NCBI GenBank assembly: GCA_010645155.1
Contig: CM021312.1
Span: 4,977,158 to 5,041,157 of the forward strand
Length of the DNA stretch: 64,000 nt
Direction: 5' to 3'
Source: Tigriopus japonicus
Lineage: Eukaryota; Arthropoda; Copepoda; Harpacticoida; Harpacticidae
In this document: piece by piece, positions 13,201 to 28,200 of the stretch
Numbering within the stretch: position 1 is the stretch's first letter
Layout: the number at the start of each line of letters is the position of its first letter
Translations under genes and position numbers: made by a program
The notes under the pieces: generated by a model
Databases searched by the model: none
What the model was told of the DNA's origin: nothing
What the model saw: only the letters and a program-made list of their open reading frames with translations

Positions 13201-16200
13201 CACACCTGGGTGCATTGAGGAAATTGCCGCCAAATCTATCACAGCTAGGAATATGAGCAAGATTGGCAGACCTTCACTACCAAAGAAGCAGAGAGTGCCA
13301 TAACCTCGATGGAGAGAGTGTGGCCTTCAACGGAAAAAAGTTTATCAAGCTATGCCGCAATGGGGCTTGCCGAAGTCAGCCACCAGGCCTCATCTCGTTG
13401 CTCATTTAATGCCGTTTAGATGCATTTGCTGTATTGCACTATACTCTACTTCTACTACTACTACTACTACTCATCCCCTAGCCATTCCATAGGCATGGAA
13501 CAATGTTCATCAGTGGGCAGCTCATCTCCGTGAAGTGCAACGGAGAGAGTAGTGCACAAGCAAATTCTTTTTATCTTAAATGATGTTCATCAAGGTAGAT
13601 GGGTCGGGCTTGGAGGTCCCCGGATTTGGCCACCACTACGTCGGTCACCACAGACCTTGACAAGGCGCTGGAAACTTTTGTGAGACGAGGCTTCCTTTTA
13701 CACTTTTGAAGCTCCAACCTGATTCAAATACCATACTTACCCAGTCGGTCCTCGTCTACTTAGTCCCTCCGAGAAGGCATCATGCATCATAGCTGCTTTT
13801 GCCATTGGGCTTCTTCATGCTTGAAAGCCTCCCCAATTCTGTTGCAATGACCATTCCAACTATTGAGACAGGTTCTCGACCTTCTTCCGCCATATTTCGC
13901 GGAACTATTTTCGAACGAAATGCATTCCGTGTGCTGGGTTTGAACCCTGAATCAGGGCCAACGATCTACGGACCTGAATTTTAGGGCCAGGCAAGCCGCG
14001 GTCCGTCCCTTCGGATTTGTCTTCATGGGTCGGGTAATTCTATTTCACTGATGATGAACTAAGGATGCACTCGGGTACATCAGATGCCTTTTGCTGCCGA
14101 TTTGTACGTCTACAACTTGGCAAAAAGGCCATCTCGGTGGAATCTCATGAGGAAGATGGAGTCGGCCAACTCACCCAATTCCATTCTGTCCGTGAAGTAT
14201 GCGTCGGTCCGTCCGTCTGTCAATTGGAAGCTCAGTGAGGGAATGGCGAGATTGGTGCATTTTCTTCTTGCCTTCGCCTCTAGTGCTTTGGGCTGTCTTT
14301 GGCTCGTTCTTCCCCTCTGGAATAAAAGTCCTTAATGGATCAATGTAAAAGTTTTTCGTTGTCGGAAGCGCTCACATTCTACGTTTGAAGAGCCCCCTTT
14401 TCCCCGGTTCCAACTCATCAAAGAGGCTCGTCACACTTGCATATTACGCTGTTGAAGGCCGCGGATTCTCGCTTATCGAATGACACCTGGTAATCTATCT
14501 TGAGTGGACAAATTACAATAATGGCCTCTGTGACCGTGATTCATTGTCTGACTGGAATGGAGGAGGATGGGGGCGAGTCGAGAGAAGTCCCAAGGGTGAC
14601 ATTCATAGTGGAAAACTATGGGAGCACATTAATCCCCCCTTTCAATTAAGCATGTTCAGTTGCTACATGACCCACATTCTAAGAGGATCATGCTCAGCCA
14701 AGCAGAGCGCAGTTCCAGCCGTGTTAGCTGCTATGAACAGAGAGATATGATCTGTGTCCCCCCCACTTTCATTTCAAGGCTGACTGTTCCACCTCGATCC
14801 TAAAAACCTCAAACCTGACATGGTTGAGCGCTATTTTCTCGAAATCCCAAACTTTTCCGGGTGAAATGGCTTCTCAAAATTGTAATGATAATTTGAAACT
14901 TCTCAACGAGGAACTTGCTTGCCTTCTCTGTGGCATCTTCTCACGCTGCCGAAACGAAACGAAGGAGCCAGAGGTTGGTTCCCTCCTCCCGCAAATTTCC
15001 ACGTCTCTTGACAAGGAGATCTTCTGAATATTTTAGCTCCATTTTCTAAGCCATCAGCTTTGACATTATTCCACAGTCAGCAGCCATGAATTGAATGAAA
15101 TCTTGACATGTTGGAGGCAAAATGTACAAGGTGCAAGCCAGTCCTTGGGATTCGTTTTGTGCTGCACCACCCTAGGGCTTCTCTTCATTGGATGATGGGA
15201 GTTGGCAAAATACTCAAAAAATGTCCATGCTCTAAGCGAAAATAGACGAACAGAATCGGTTGGAACGTATATTGCTGACATTGTTCCATTTAAGGACGCT
15301 TCACTTTGTTCTTGATCACCAGTTCCTTTGTAGAGGTGCCTTGATAAATGAATACCGTCTAGACATGGGGTGGAACATGGCGTAGGAGTGAATGGGCATT
15401 TGGAACTTGGGGCTCAATGTGTTCGGAGAAAGTTCTCCTTTTTGAAATTACCGCGATGAGATGAAATCGAAAGATATACGGAAAGGAAGAAAGATCCATT
15501 CATCTTGACAGGGTCCAATTCTGTCACACGCTCCTTCCATACGTTCTATTGAAACCTCATCCAGTCCGCAAATGCATTTTTTCATCGAATCAATGTCGAA
15601 TCCAAAACGAACATGTATTCACTAAAAAAAATCTTTTTTTTAAACAAGATGAATAAGTCAACCAACGTACGTTATATTGCCATTTTGGAATTATGGCCAA
15701 ATAAATCTCCAAGACTATTGGACTGTGGTGAATCAATCATCCAAGCGTTTTTTCGGGTATTGTCAACCGGGACATTTAATCCTGTTTTTCCCGACGAACA
15801 AAAAGACTTGTAAAGTAACTGAGTCCTATTGAAGTTTAAGACCATGAAGATTTAGGCATTAGAACATGTTGAAACTTGTGATAGGGACAGATGAAACAGT
15901 ACATTTTGGTTAAATTGTTCAAGTCTCGCAAAGTAAAAGAGTGCAGCAATAGCTCACCATAGATTTTGGTTTTGGTTACTTTCTATCAGCTATGAGTAGG
16001 GGTGCATATTTCTGGCAAACAAAACATGCCTTTTAGGCCCCAAAAATGGCAAATAAAAGCGTCCAAAATGGCAAATAAAATTGCAAATAGAAACGAAAAT
16101 TTACCAAAATATAGCAAAACTGGCCCTTAAATTCGGAAAATGAGCATTATGTTTCACCAACAACAAAGTGGAATGCAAGTGTATGAACATTTAAGAGAAA

Positions 16201-19200
16201 TTATTTTTATTCCGTTGAGTGATCAATATATACTACGAACAAAACATTTTAGGCAAAAACTTATTTCTCCTTTTTGGTCAAAAGTCCTTCATTCCCGTCC
16301 TTACTCGTTAGTTTTGTAACCTCTGTTCAAGAAGTTGTGGCACTGATGAGGAAAAATGCAATAGAAATACCAAGTAGAATTAAGTAGGGGCTTCATTTGT
16401 GGTTTTTCGAAGAATCCAACACGTGGGCGATAGGATCTGTTTTCGCAAAAAGTTCTCTGATATGTGATTTCATTTACTCTCTCCACCATCTACGTATACT
16501 TCAAAAGGGCGAGCTTGTATGTTTGAAGTTTCATTTTTTTTGAACGAGAACTTTGCTTTTCTACACATTGAATTTGGAGTTTCCTGCAAGAACTAGAGAA
16601 CATCTTGAGTGTGTAGATCCTCTTCAGGTTCTCTATGAAGATTTCAGTTATTCATATTTCAAATGAATGAGACCCTGAATCATACGTCTTGCCTAACATT
16701 GAAATAAGTGAAATGTGTTTGCTTCAGCAAAAGTAAAATAATAAGCCTTTCAACGAGCACTTCTAAGTGAGAGAAAAACCATTATTTTTATGACATTTTC
16801 AAGTTTTTGAAACATTGGTCGAGTGTTTCAGTTTTCTGCTTTTTTCCCCTTTTGGCAAATTCCGATACTCGATTATCGTCGCTATCGGTGTTGAAGTGAA
16901 ACAACCAATAAACAATAATCAGATCAAATGGTGGGGTTAACCACGCGTTCCCATACTAATTCTTGAAGTCAGAGGGAATGCATGTAGGAAGGAAATTCGA
17001 TATCATTTCCATAATCACTAATTAGGAATCTTGCTGATAAGTAGGAGGGGGCCCTAATCCCTTGGTTATGGTGTCGATACTCTCATCGATCTTTCTCTCG
17101 TTATCAATGATTCGTCAAAGATGCAAGAAACCGCAAAAAGGCATTTTTTGCTCTCTCTCTCCTTTTCCACTAACAATGCTTGGAATCTTCTAAAACAGAA
17201 TGAATGAAGGGTTTGCAGTCTTTTTTTTACTCTTCGGATTTGCGGAATGGATGCTGATTGACGATAGATTCCGAGTTCAGATGAACCCAAACTTTGTTCC
17301 CAGATTATTGGAGAATCTCGACTAGATGAGGAACCATTTGATTGTCAATTGAAGCATAAAGAGTAGAGATAGGCTCAATGCAGTGGCACACTTAACACCT
17401 GATTGGAACTGCTCGGATAGCATGCAAGGTCAGCAACGACGAATGGTGAAAGGGAAATGGATCAAAGGCCATCATGAAAAGGGGATCGCCCTTCCTGTGA
17501 GGCGTTTAAGCAATGGCCACCAGGAAGACGAGAATATTTCCCCTCTGTCATTTCCGATCCAATGTGCCAAGAGTCTTCAATGATCCGGCCAAGAAATTGG
17601 TATTATCTGCGGTCACCATAGGTTGACTCGACACCACTACAAAGTCATTATCAACTCCCCCTTCCGAGCTATTAGAATATTATTGTTTTCCCGTTTGTCC
17701 CAAGTGAAGAAAGGATGTTTAGATAGACACGACTGATCCAACCAGGATACCAACAACACTGAAACGGGGTGGCCTTTTTTCGTCCACGGTGGTTCCCCTC
17801 TCAAAAACGTATTTCCTGCCATAAATTAGGTTTCGCTTGCTTTCTCGTTCTCATCGTCTGACTTGATTCTGTGAGAGAATGCACTGCCAGCGAGGCCTGC
17901 TCTGCTTCGGTGTCTACATTTGATTCCATAAATTTGGTTTGGCTGGCAGTAAATATCTCTGGAAACCAAGGAAGCATGGCCAGACTTGGACCACAACAAT
18001 AACCAAGGGTGAAAACAACTCTTGCCAGCCAGAATTTGGCCAAAACCTTTTCCACTGAAGTATGATCATCATTATAATTATTGGAAAGTGTGTTACGCAG
18101 CCATGGAAAAAATCCAAAAGGCGAGAGGGCTTCAAATTCCATTACTTTTAGGCAAATAATAGAGTCATTCTGTAGTTGCCATAGTGAGGACTCTTTTTCG
18201 AACCGTTGGAAACAGCTTGGTCGGTGTTTTTTTTAGTTCTTCGTCAATTGTATCGTACAAATGAGGAACTAACCAAACACTCTGGATAAAGTTCAGTTTT
18301 CTTGAGCACAAGTTTGTTGGAAATGTTTCATTTTGTCGCTTGTTTGCCCCGCTTTTTATAGTTTGTGAGCAGTGGTGTCCTTTCTGTTAGGCCTCTTCAT
18401 TCCCTGGCTAAATCTTGTACGTACATAAAGGACTTGCTTGAGGCGATGGAGCCTCCAAGATTGCGGCAGAAGACTCTCTGAATCTTCAAAGGCAAAGCCG
18501 GCTTAAACTCTGGGATGATATGAGAAGCTATTTGTCCTTCATTTAGATGGCATTGCAGTAGTGAGATGACGTGCAATTCATAGTGTACTCTAGCCAGACA
18601 GGTTCCTACTTTTGGCACGAGGCTTAGGGACCAAATTGTAGTCTGAAGATCATGATCAAAGGTTAATAAATCGGAGTCCATGAGATTCTTGTCTCTGACA
18701 TCTACGTAAAAGCCAGTGCCTTCTATCAGTTTTAGTTGGACAGAATTGCAAGGGCTCTCGTCAACCCATCAAGAAAAAGCAGTTTTTTGTGAAAGTTAAT
18801 CCTTTCTTAAAATATGCCTGAACGTATTTTGAGCCTGATAGTGTTTCTCCTTCATCAATAACGAATTCTCAATTTTATCCTCTTATGCAGTTTTGAAGAG
18901 GGCGAGAAATTTAAAGTGTACATTCTTTAATGGGTCTCCCTGTATTCCATGTTCTCGATTGAATGCAAATATACGTAGTCATACATTTTTATGCAATGTT
19001 TCTAAAGCTATTGAAGCTATATAGTTTGATCATTTAATATCCCTACAAATCGATTCTTGGCAATGTACGTTTCCGTAAAATAAGGTGCAATTAACCATGA
19101 GAAAAGATATAATGAAACTATGAGTAAACATACCCAAGATTTTAGGACTTCTTCAATTTTGGGACCTTTTATAGTTGGCTTATCTAACGCAAGAGGGAAG

Positions 19201-22200
19201 ATAGCTTTTAAAACCAAACCACCACAACTCAAATAATGAAGAGAAGAACAGACAATAAATAGTTCTCGTTGGATTTGGCTATACATTGTATTACTTAAAT
19301 CATATTGTAATCTCTTTTAAAGATTCGGATAAGAATTAATATTAAAGAGAAATAATTGACCAACAGATCTTGATGTGGAACCAGTTAGTAAAAATAAAAA
19401 TCTCAGCCAAACACAATTCTTGAGACTTTTAGTACCTCAAAAAAAGAAGCCAATTGAGGTACCAGGACGAATGGTTTTGGAATTTCCATGGTCGAATCTT
19501 GAGATTTGTCCACAAAGCCTCGACATACCTGAGGCTACTGCACTTTGACCACGTGAATCCTCGAGGACACAGTACTGCTTCATACTTAAGACTTTCTGTG
19601 CTCTGTTGAAAAAGGCTAGATTTCCAGCGAGAGCCTAAGCGCTACTTTCAGAAACTTTCCCTCAAAGCTTAAATAACTATTTTGGGCCGCACTCATTTCG
19701 ACTATCGTAAAAAAAGAGGCTTCTGTTGAGTTGTCCTTGTGCCCATTTTTGGGTTACGTGTTTCGGCAAATGGCATCTAATGGTTGTTTCGTATGTAATG
19801 ATCACGGGATTTGTGTAAAAACACTCGTCCTCGAGTCCCTTGGGAGCAGGAAGCACGACTCGTGCGTTGACTATCTAGTCGAAGAGCACGATTGTCTCGG
19901 GAATTCAATCTTCCCGACGTTCAAGTGTCAGCCGAATAAAATCGATACCAAAATACACACACCGAGAGCACTTAAGAACGGAATGTGGAACGACCACCCA
20001 TTTTGCAGCATCTTGCATTGCATTGCGTGCTAGTTGAAGAGAAGGCCATAAAATTGCCCCAATGTGCCCGTTTTCCTCTGGTTAAAATGTCATTTTACTT
20101 ACCGAGAGCCAATTTGAAGCGACGATTGAGGGAGGCCCTCAGTTGGTTCAAGTGCTTGTACTTGTAGTAAGTACGTACGTAGAAAGCGAGGACGGAGCAG
20201 AAAAATCTTGGTCCATTGGAGCATGTTCACGGCTTAAAAGCAATACGGTTTACTTTCAGTGAAAAAGCCAGTCAAGCAGGAAAGTCGGCTCTCGGAATCC
20301 ATTTTATATCTGGAATAAAGAGGCTGAATATCTGTCAGACGAGCATTTGAATAGCATAAACGAGTCCATTAAGATTTTTTATGATTATTGTCACCCAAAT
20401 GGAGATAGGCCGATAGGTGCGGTTGGTTGATCCACAAGGAGATCTCTTCTTTTCGCATGCTTCCAAATGCCCTTTCAGGAATCACGGTGTCTTTCATGGG
20501 CTCTCTGGCTTCTTTGGGTTTCTAGTTTTACTAATAAAATGAAGAACCGTCGAAGAAATATCTTTCTCGGCATTGGAAGTTTGATTGAGGTTCCGTTGAA
20601 ACAGAATTTATGGCCTTCACGTTTTCTCTTCCACGACTCAGTCGCAACGGGATCGGACTAGGGTTTGGTAGGATCTTCATGGTGAGATCCTGGCCTTTTT
20701 CGCCCCTTCGTTCATTCGGTAGTTGCTTTTCAGGGCTAGTAAATGTAGATCGAATCCAATGCTTGTGGAGGCCAATGGAGAAACGACCTTTTGCAATCCT
20801 CTTAGACACAGATCCATTCTCTTTGCTACCAGTGCCGACCTCAAATCCACAAACATGGGAAACGGGACGAAAATGGAACTAGTTTTGTGACTTTGAAGCC
20901 AAATCCTGGTCACTTCCCAAGTTATGGACCAAGAAGACGAAGACGACGAGGACGTCAATTCCAATTCTGGGATCAATTTCTCAGGTTTGGGAAGCTCGTC
21001 ATTGGATCTATGAAAGCCTTTAAGGGCAATGCATGAAAGCACCCCTTTGCTTGGCCAGGGACGAGCCAGCTTAACAACTTCAACCTTGGCCTCGTCGAAT
21101 CGGATTCGTCGTTGGTTAGTTCTGACCTCGAAAACTTTTCCTCAGCGAGGAGTGGATGAAAATCATGGGATGTTTACGAAAATCCCTCTCCGCTAAGCTC
21201 CGCTGTGGACAAATGAAAGTCCGTTTGCTTGTCAGGTCTCATATTTCTTAACGAGTGGAACCTTAACTTGACTCCTAACAAACTTGAGGGGAGTCTAAGG
21301 GGAAATAAGCTAGACACAAAAAGACAGTCACAAGGCTTCTTTCCTTTTGACTGCTGCCTGACAAACCCTCTGGGAGCCCAGAAATAGCGTCTACCCATCC
21401 ACGTCCAATCTGCTAAACATATGAAGTTTTCTTCCAGCTGTCCCTTTGACTGAAACGTTATTAAAGCACTTTTTCCTGTGCCCTTTGAAGACGCAGACGC
21501 CTCGGTTTCGACTGCGATCAATTTGGCTTTTGGCTCTAAGGAAGGTTTAAGTTGTGGCTTATGTCACCACTGGAAATGGCCACCCTGACTTGTTACGAAT
21601 CATGCCCACGTGGTTGAAATATTGAAAGTTGAAACCATGACTTTGTGGCTTGTCATTAAAAGTCTGTATCAATGATCAAGTTACCGTACCGAGCTAGCTC
21701 TACTCAACGTTTGTTCATTTTCCTCAGATATCATTTGACGTCTCAGATGCATTGAAGAGAAGTTTGATGTGAACCTGTCAAGTTTTGAAAGAGAAATCCT
21801 TAGCTTCGGTACATAAATCAAAATGCAAGTTTTAGTTTGACTTGGCCGTTGTTCAATATTACAATATAAATCATTTTTTCACAAAAAAATGTGGAAAAAA
21901 ATGTGGATCATATGTATTGGGAAATGCTTTTTAAAGTTTTGAATCGCTTTAGTGAGAGATCAATAAATAAGTAGTTTGAAAGAAAATGGTCCAAAACCAA
22001 ACGATGCGACAACCCTTGTGGTTCAAGAAGGTTCAAAGTCAACATGAGCGACAAATGGCTTGATGTTTTGGAGAAAAGAAAGTAGCGTTGTTTGTAGGTA
22101 TATAGGGCAAGATCCGGGGTCCATCGCTCTCAGTCGATTCATCAAGCCATGGTTTGGCCTGTTCCGGTAAAATGAGAGGCTTTTTATCGCGTTTCTTTTC

Positions 22201-25200
22201 GTGGCTCGTAGCTCAATTTGAAATGTTGTGAAAGAAAGGTCACAATGCCATGAAGAGAAGAAGAAGGCTCCCAGGGAACAAGGTCATTTGGCGAGGTTCG
22301 TTTGTGGCCTTCTGGGATTTGGGGAGGACAAACTCACAACTGAAACTGGAACTTGAACACCATGGGGACCACTTTTGGACAGGATTTTCTCGTGCTCTTT
22401 AACATCTGTCCTTGTCGTAGAAAGTATGTTGGAGGTACTTCTCCCCACCCAAATCTGGCCTTTGCAAGTACGCAAAATCTCGATCTTGGGGCTGGAGCGG
22501 GAGCAGGAGAGTCCAATCAAGGCTGTGTGGCCTTCCGTAAAGCCGGTGTGATCAATAAAGGCCAGAGCCAGACTATTTTTGGAACAAATATCGCCTGAAT
22601 AGATGGAGAGCAAAAGGAAAGAGAAGAGTGGAAGAATAAGCCTTACAAGGAGGAGCCGAGTTGCCGGCCAAGGCTGAATCCAAAGGCGGCGACGAGCGAT
22701 GTTTCATTGTAGATCCACAGACATTCTCTTGATTATGGTACAGGACATGTTGCGATGTGTCTCTGCATTGATATCAGTTCCACTAGGAGGACTCATTTAA
22801 TGCATGGCATGTTGGCAAGATGAAAAAGAACCTCATTGACTTGGATATCAGCGACCGGGATCACGCTGACCTTTAGCTTTATGCCTCCGCCCAAACATCC
22901 TTGTTTTGTTCCGGTATATTGAGCTATCTTCTCTTGGGTTTATGTTCGCTTTCATGGTTCTTTGGCCCTACTTACCTGTAACTAAAATACACTGGTGCCA
23001 AGGTGTATAATAAAGAAGAAGGAAGAGGCAAGTTTCTGAAAGCAAAAAGGCATCACTGACAATGGCAAAGGACACAAGGCGACAGTAGGAGAATTTCCGA
23101 GGCACAAAAAAAACGGAGGGAGTAACAAAAAAAACTTTTAGAGGTTCAGGGCTTTCAACTAAAGCTCTTTATACAAATCGGCCATTGGGTCTTGAAAATT
23201 AATGATACGTTCTTGAAGCTAAAGCAGCATTACAGCATTACAGCATCACGTCTACTACGTACGGGCTCTTCCATGGCCAAGTAAGATATGTTCACACTCG
23301 ATTAGGCAAGCTCATCCATGTGACGCATCTTTTTGAGTTGTTTACTTTTGGTCAAGATCCAATAACCATTTGCAAGCCCACTTCCACTCATCATATCCTT
23401 GTCGTCTCAAGGGGCCTCCTTCACTCTCTCCTTCTTTTTCTCCCTTTTGTTGGTTCGTTGCCTTTTCATATCAGTACTTTGGACAGTATTCGAGCTCTAT
23501 TATGAGCTACGTAGTGCAATGCGGGTGAAGCGGAATGGGAGTGGAGGAGTTCCTTCCAAGAGTGGCCCTGTCAGTGGTGGCGTTGCTCTTCTTCTTCTTC
23601 CTCTTTCATGGCTTTTCTCGTTGGCGCAAACGATTATCTGCTCAATAAACTCTGGTCTTGAGGTGACAAACTCGACAAAACACAAGGTGGATGTGGGTGT
23701 GGGTGCGTCCATGAAAGAGAGTGCTTTAGAGTGCCAACTTGGTTGAGAGCTCTGTTCCTTGACTATGCCTTCCGAGGTCAAAGTTTTTGCCCACCCAGAC
23801 AAGAGATCCTAGTGTTTGAGCCAGAACTGGAAAATGTCGCTTTTTGGCATTTTTCTCCTAATCCTGAGGTCTCTCCTTCCCGACAAATTGCCTGAACTTT
23901 TTTCTTGGTGACAGTCATCCAAAGAACTAAAAATTGGACAGAGATGGCCGCGAGAGTTACATAAACCAATGGCACGGCATGAAAAAATTATCACCACTAC
24001 CAAAACCTCCTTGGTTTGGTTGGCTTTCTTTGGTCACGCCACGTTGTCCTCGTTGTATCGTTTTCATAAGGTCGAGTGACGAGTGAGTGAGTGGGAAACG
24101 AACCAATCACGCTGATAACGTGACATCCTGTGTAGAAACCCGTAACCCCCGGAAATACATGTACATTTCAGCTGTGATCTGACGCACAGATATGGAAAAT
24201 ACTCATTAGCCGGCTACGTGTTCGAAGATAGTGGAGAAACACCTTTTTTAAGATGAAACTCATGATTGCGGGATGGGCTATGTGCTCATAATGATCTAAG
24301 TAATGTTGTCCTTGGGAAGACTTCTAAGTTATAAATATACATTTATCCGAATCGGGGTCATGTTACACTGAAGCCATCGTAATTTATCTTGATTGCCACA
24401 AGCAGGTCCATGACGAAACCCAAGGAACGCCCATCCTGAGTAGCTTCGGGAGTATTGTTTTCTAGAAAACAATTACGTCCAATCTGAGCCTCAAGGGCTC
24501 TCTCCGGCGGTATGTATGTAATCAATTCATTAGCCGGTGGATTGTCACCTCACTCGAAAGAGGCAACAAATTCGTCGCAATAAATCTTCTCGCCAACGAA
24601 AGTTGAAAGAAAGGGACTTCGTTTTGTTCCTCTACTTGAAAAGAGACTTGTCAGCTCAATAATGGCTTATTTTAACACGGCTCTACGAACACGAGTTGGC
24701 TCGCCGCAAAATCCCATGTCATGTCAGTTTAAACTTTAAGCAAGCGATAGATGTGCCTTTAGGTGCAAGGGCCAAAAAGACTTATTTATGCAGCCTTGAA
24801 GCAACGATTGACTTTCATTTCCGTTGAGTTGAGTTGGAAGTTGGCGAGTGTTGTGAAACAATCTTTGCCGCTTTAAAGAGCACTCTGGTTCGTAAATAGA
24901 ATCAGCTTGAGGAGCAGTACAGTGGTTACGGCAAAAATAGTCTGAGTAAAAATGGTCACAGTAAAATAAGTCACAATGAAAAGGACACACCAAAAAATCA
25001 TTTAGTCATAGGGAAAAAATGGGCAGAGGTTAATGTCAAATGCTAACGCTATAAAATATTCAGGGTTAAATGTTCTCACCATTGCAATGTCACAAGTTGT
25101 ATTGCTACGTTAATAAAGTAAAAAAATAGTCCACATGGCAATTCATCTTCACATTACTTGAACTATATTGTCACAATGTGAAAATCGTAAATGGAGGAAT

Positions 25201-28200
25201 GTTGTAGCCCCGTTTATGTTCATGTTTAGAGGTTTGGCTGATTGTCTGAGCTTGGACATCATCGCCTATCCATGCCCTATGTACCAGAAAGGTCCTTTCA
25301 AGTGGTGTAACATGTAAGATATATATTTCTTGGTCCTCGTATTTCCCTACTTTATTATCATGATTAATTATTTGTTTCAATGTTATTTTTTAGAAATAAA
25401 TACCAAATTTTGGGACCAATTTGCCAAGCTCATGTTCTGTGACGGTTTTACCGTGAGACTTCTATCCAGTGACCGTTAGTCTTTTGACAATTGTTCCTGT
25501 GACGCAATGTCTTACAATTGAGCTAGGGAGCCGGATTGAAAAAGGAACCGTCAGCATGTTTGCTTAGAGAGTTTGAAGAACAGAGGAAATGAACNNNNNN
25601 NNNNNNNNNNNNNNNNNNNNNNNNNNNNNNNNNNNNNNNNNNNNNNNNNNNNNNNNNNNNNNNNNNNNNNNNNNNNNNNNNNNNNNNNNNNNNNNNNNNN
25701 NNNNNNNNNNNNNNNNNNNNNNNNNNNNNNNNNNNNNNNNNNNNNNNNNNNNNNNNNNNNNNNCAAGCCCTATGTACCAGAAAGGTCCTTTCAAGTGGTC
25801 TAACATGTAAGATATATATTTTTTGGTCCTCGTATTTCCCTACTTTATTGTCATGATTAATTATTTGTTTCAATGTCATTTTTTAGAAATAATTACCAAA
25901 TTTTGGGACCAATTTGCCAAGCTCATGTTCTGTGACGGTTTTACCGTGAGACTTCTATCCAGTGACCGTTAGTCTTTTGACAATTGTTCCTGTGACGCAA
26001 TGTCTTACAATTGAGCTAGGGAGCCGGATTGAAAAAGGAACCGTCAGCATGTTTACTTAGAGAGTTTGAAGAACAGAGGAAATGAACAAAAGGCAAAAGA
26101 GGGAAGGGTGAAGTGGTAAAACATTACATTCATCAATCTGTCTTTCTTTTAACTTGATTTTTGCTTTAGGCAGACTCTTCGGGTTCATTTTAGTCACTCT
26201 TTTTTATTGCCAGCACAAGTTTCTTAAGATGCGTCAGCTGTTGTTGTTACCATCATGGAGCCATCAATAATGATAATAGAAGTTCCAAGCTACGAGGATT
26301 AAGGGAATAAAAGAGTTATTACAACTTACGTAGATGACAAGGAGGCTCTTTTTGAGCCCGATTTCTCCCTACGGAAAGTTTGTGTGCGAGTGCTTGAGTA
26401 CAAATGCAAAGGAAAGAAAATCTTTTTACTCAGTGAAGATTCACGGTGTGTGGGTGACTGAGAGAGAGGGAGGAAAGGGAAAGAAAACGAGTGCTGGGGA
26501 AGCTTTGGCATTTTTTGTGACTTGTTTTCAAAGGAGAAAATGGTCGGCAATCTAATCCCAAGTGGAATGAAATTTGAGGCTCGGGGTAAAGAAAACAATT
26601 GCTCAACTTGGGTTTTGCAACTCGAATGCGAGAGTCTTGCAAAATACAATTGAGAGTGTTGGATCGGTTTGACAAGGAAATATTGGACCTATTACAGGGG
26701 TCTTTGGTTTTTCTCGAGATTTTGACATGCCACAGAGGGAAGAATAAAGAGTTTGGCACATGGCAACGAAGGAATGCGTTTTGATACAATGGAAAGAAAG
26801 CCAGACACGCCTTGGACTCAACAATTGCGCTCAATGTAAGTAGTTCAAGCATCTTGGGTCCATTCCATGAGTCTTTCTTACTCAAAGAAATGTTCATATG
26901 TCACATAGTCGAGAAACAAAAAAGTGGATGTAAGCTCCTACTGTTTTATGGTAGCTCTTGGGTGCTGGGCGTTGAAAGATAATTCTTCCACCATTTCTCA
27001 AAACAAGACGAAAGGCCACGTTTCAAGAAGCACAGCTTTGGCGTCAGACGGCCTTTGAAATTGGGGTGAGTGAGCGCAAAAAGGCTTCAAGGAATGGAAG
27101 TGCGCCATTGTTGCAATCACATTAAAAAAAAGGGGCGAACTGACTTTGCTCTCTGCCCAGAGAAGATTGTTAACGATGCCAAGAATAGTATGGTTGAAAC
27201 TCAAGACTTGCCTAGAGGCATGGGCAAAGTAAATTATGTCTCTCGAAACTTATGCTGCCTTTGTGCAGATATTTTACGTAGAGACAAACACACATGAATC
27301 TAGTGAAAACCAAGCAAAGCTCTCTCTCTCTCTCTCTCTCTCTTTGGCGTTTTGAGCAAGTCGTTCTGCAGCATTCTCTTCCATTATTAACGTGTGTTTC
27401 CTTCCACTACCTAGATTGATTCTTCAACTTGCTCTCCAGAGGCTTGGCCAAAGCAAGGCCAAAGGTAGAAAGAGAAATAAAGCCCACGTTTGGTCTTTAA
27501 TCCCTCTGAGCCAAAGGCCAACTTTAATGATCTTGCATACTTTGTGCTAAACAGAAATATTTGGTCCGTCTATCGTCACATTGTCGAATCAATTTGGTCG
27601 GCAAGTCCAGCATCCATCCATGGGCGATTGGAGGCGTCGTTTCCTTCATTCTAAGACTGGTATCAACAGCCCATTTATCGGAAGTGTACATGCTTCGATG
27701 TGGATAGCATCTTCTTCGGTATTGCCCACCTCCATACAAACATACTGTAGTAGTACGTAGTAATACTAGTAGTCGTTCCTCGCAAAGCTCATTCATTGTG
27801 CTCAAGGTGTGAGTAACATCCCAAGGCCACACTTCGCGCTGAGCTTGAATCATTGGAGCAATCTAAAGATAGATGACTTGGACACACTTGAATGGGCATT
27901 CTAAGGTATAGAGTATACACAAGAACTATAGCTGTACTCCACGAATTAGGCTGTAAAGGCTGCTGTAAGCTGACGGTTCTCGGGTAAAAGGTAATCTGAA
28001 TATGAATGAGACATGTGACCTCTAGCTCTCTCGCTCTATCGTGTTACTTCTTTGATTATATACTGATTGGTTTCTCCCCCTACCCAACGAACCCAATGGG
28101 ACTTGACACGACCCAACCGATTTCACACTTGGTTAAATATGTGAGCTTTCACTTTATGGGTGAGTCAAAATTCGAGAATACGGCCTCATTATGAGTCTAC

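Noticed and set aside
25171..25380. 69-codon - strand frame repeated on both sides of the gap
   Set aside because: Repetition is explained by the duplicated contig ends; no domain recognised, and the second copy's frame runs into the Ns.
26430..26897. 155-codon - strand frame in dipeptidase intron 2
   Set aside because: No recognisable domain; Ser/Phe/Leu-rich as expected from reading purine-rich DNA in reverse. Overlaps other random frames.
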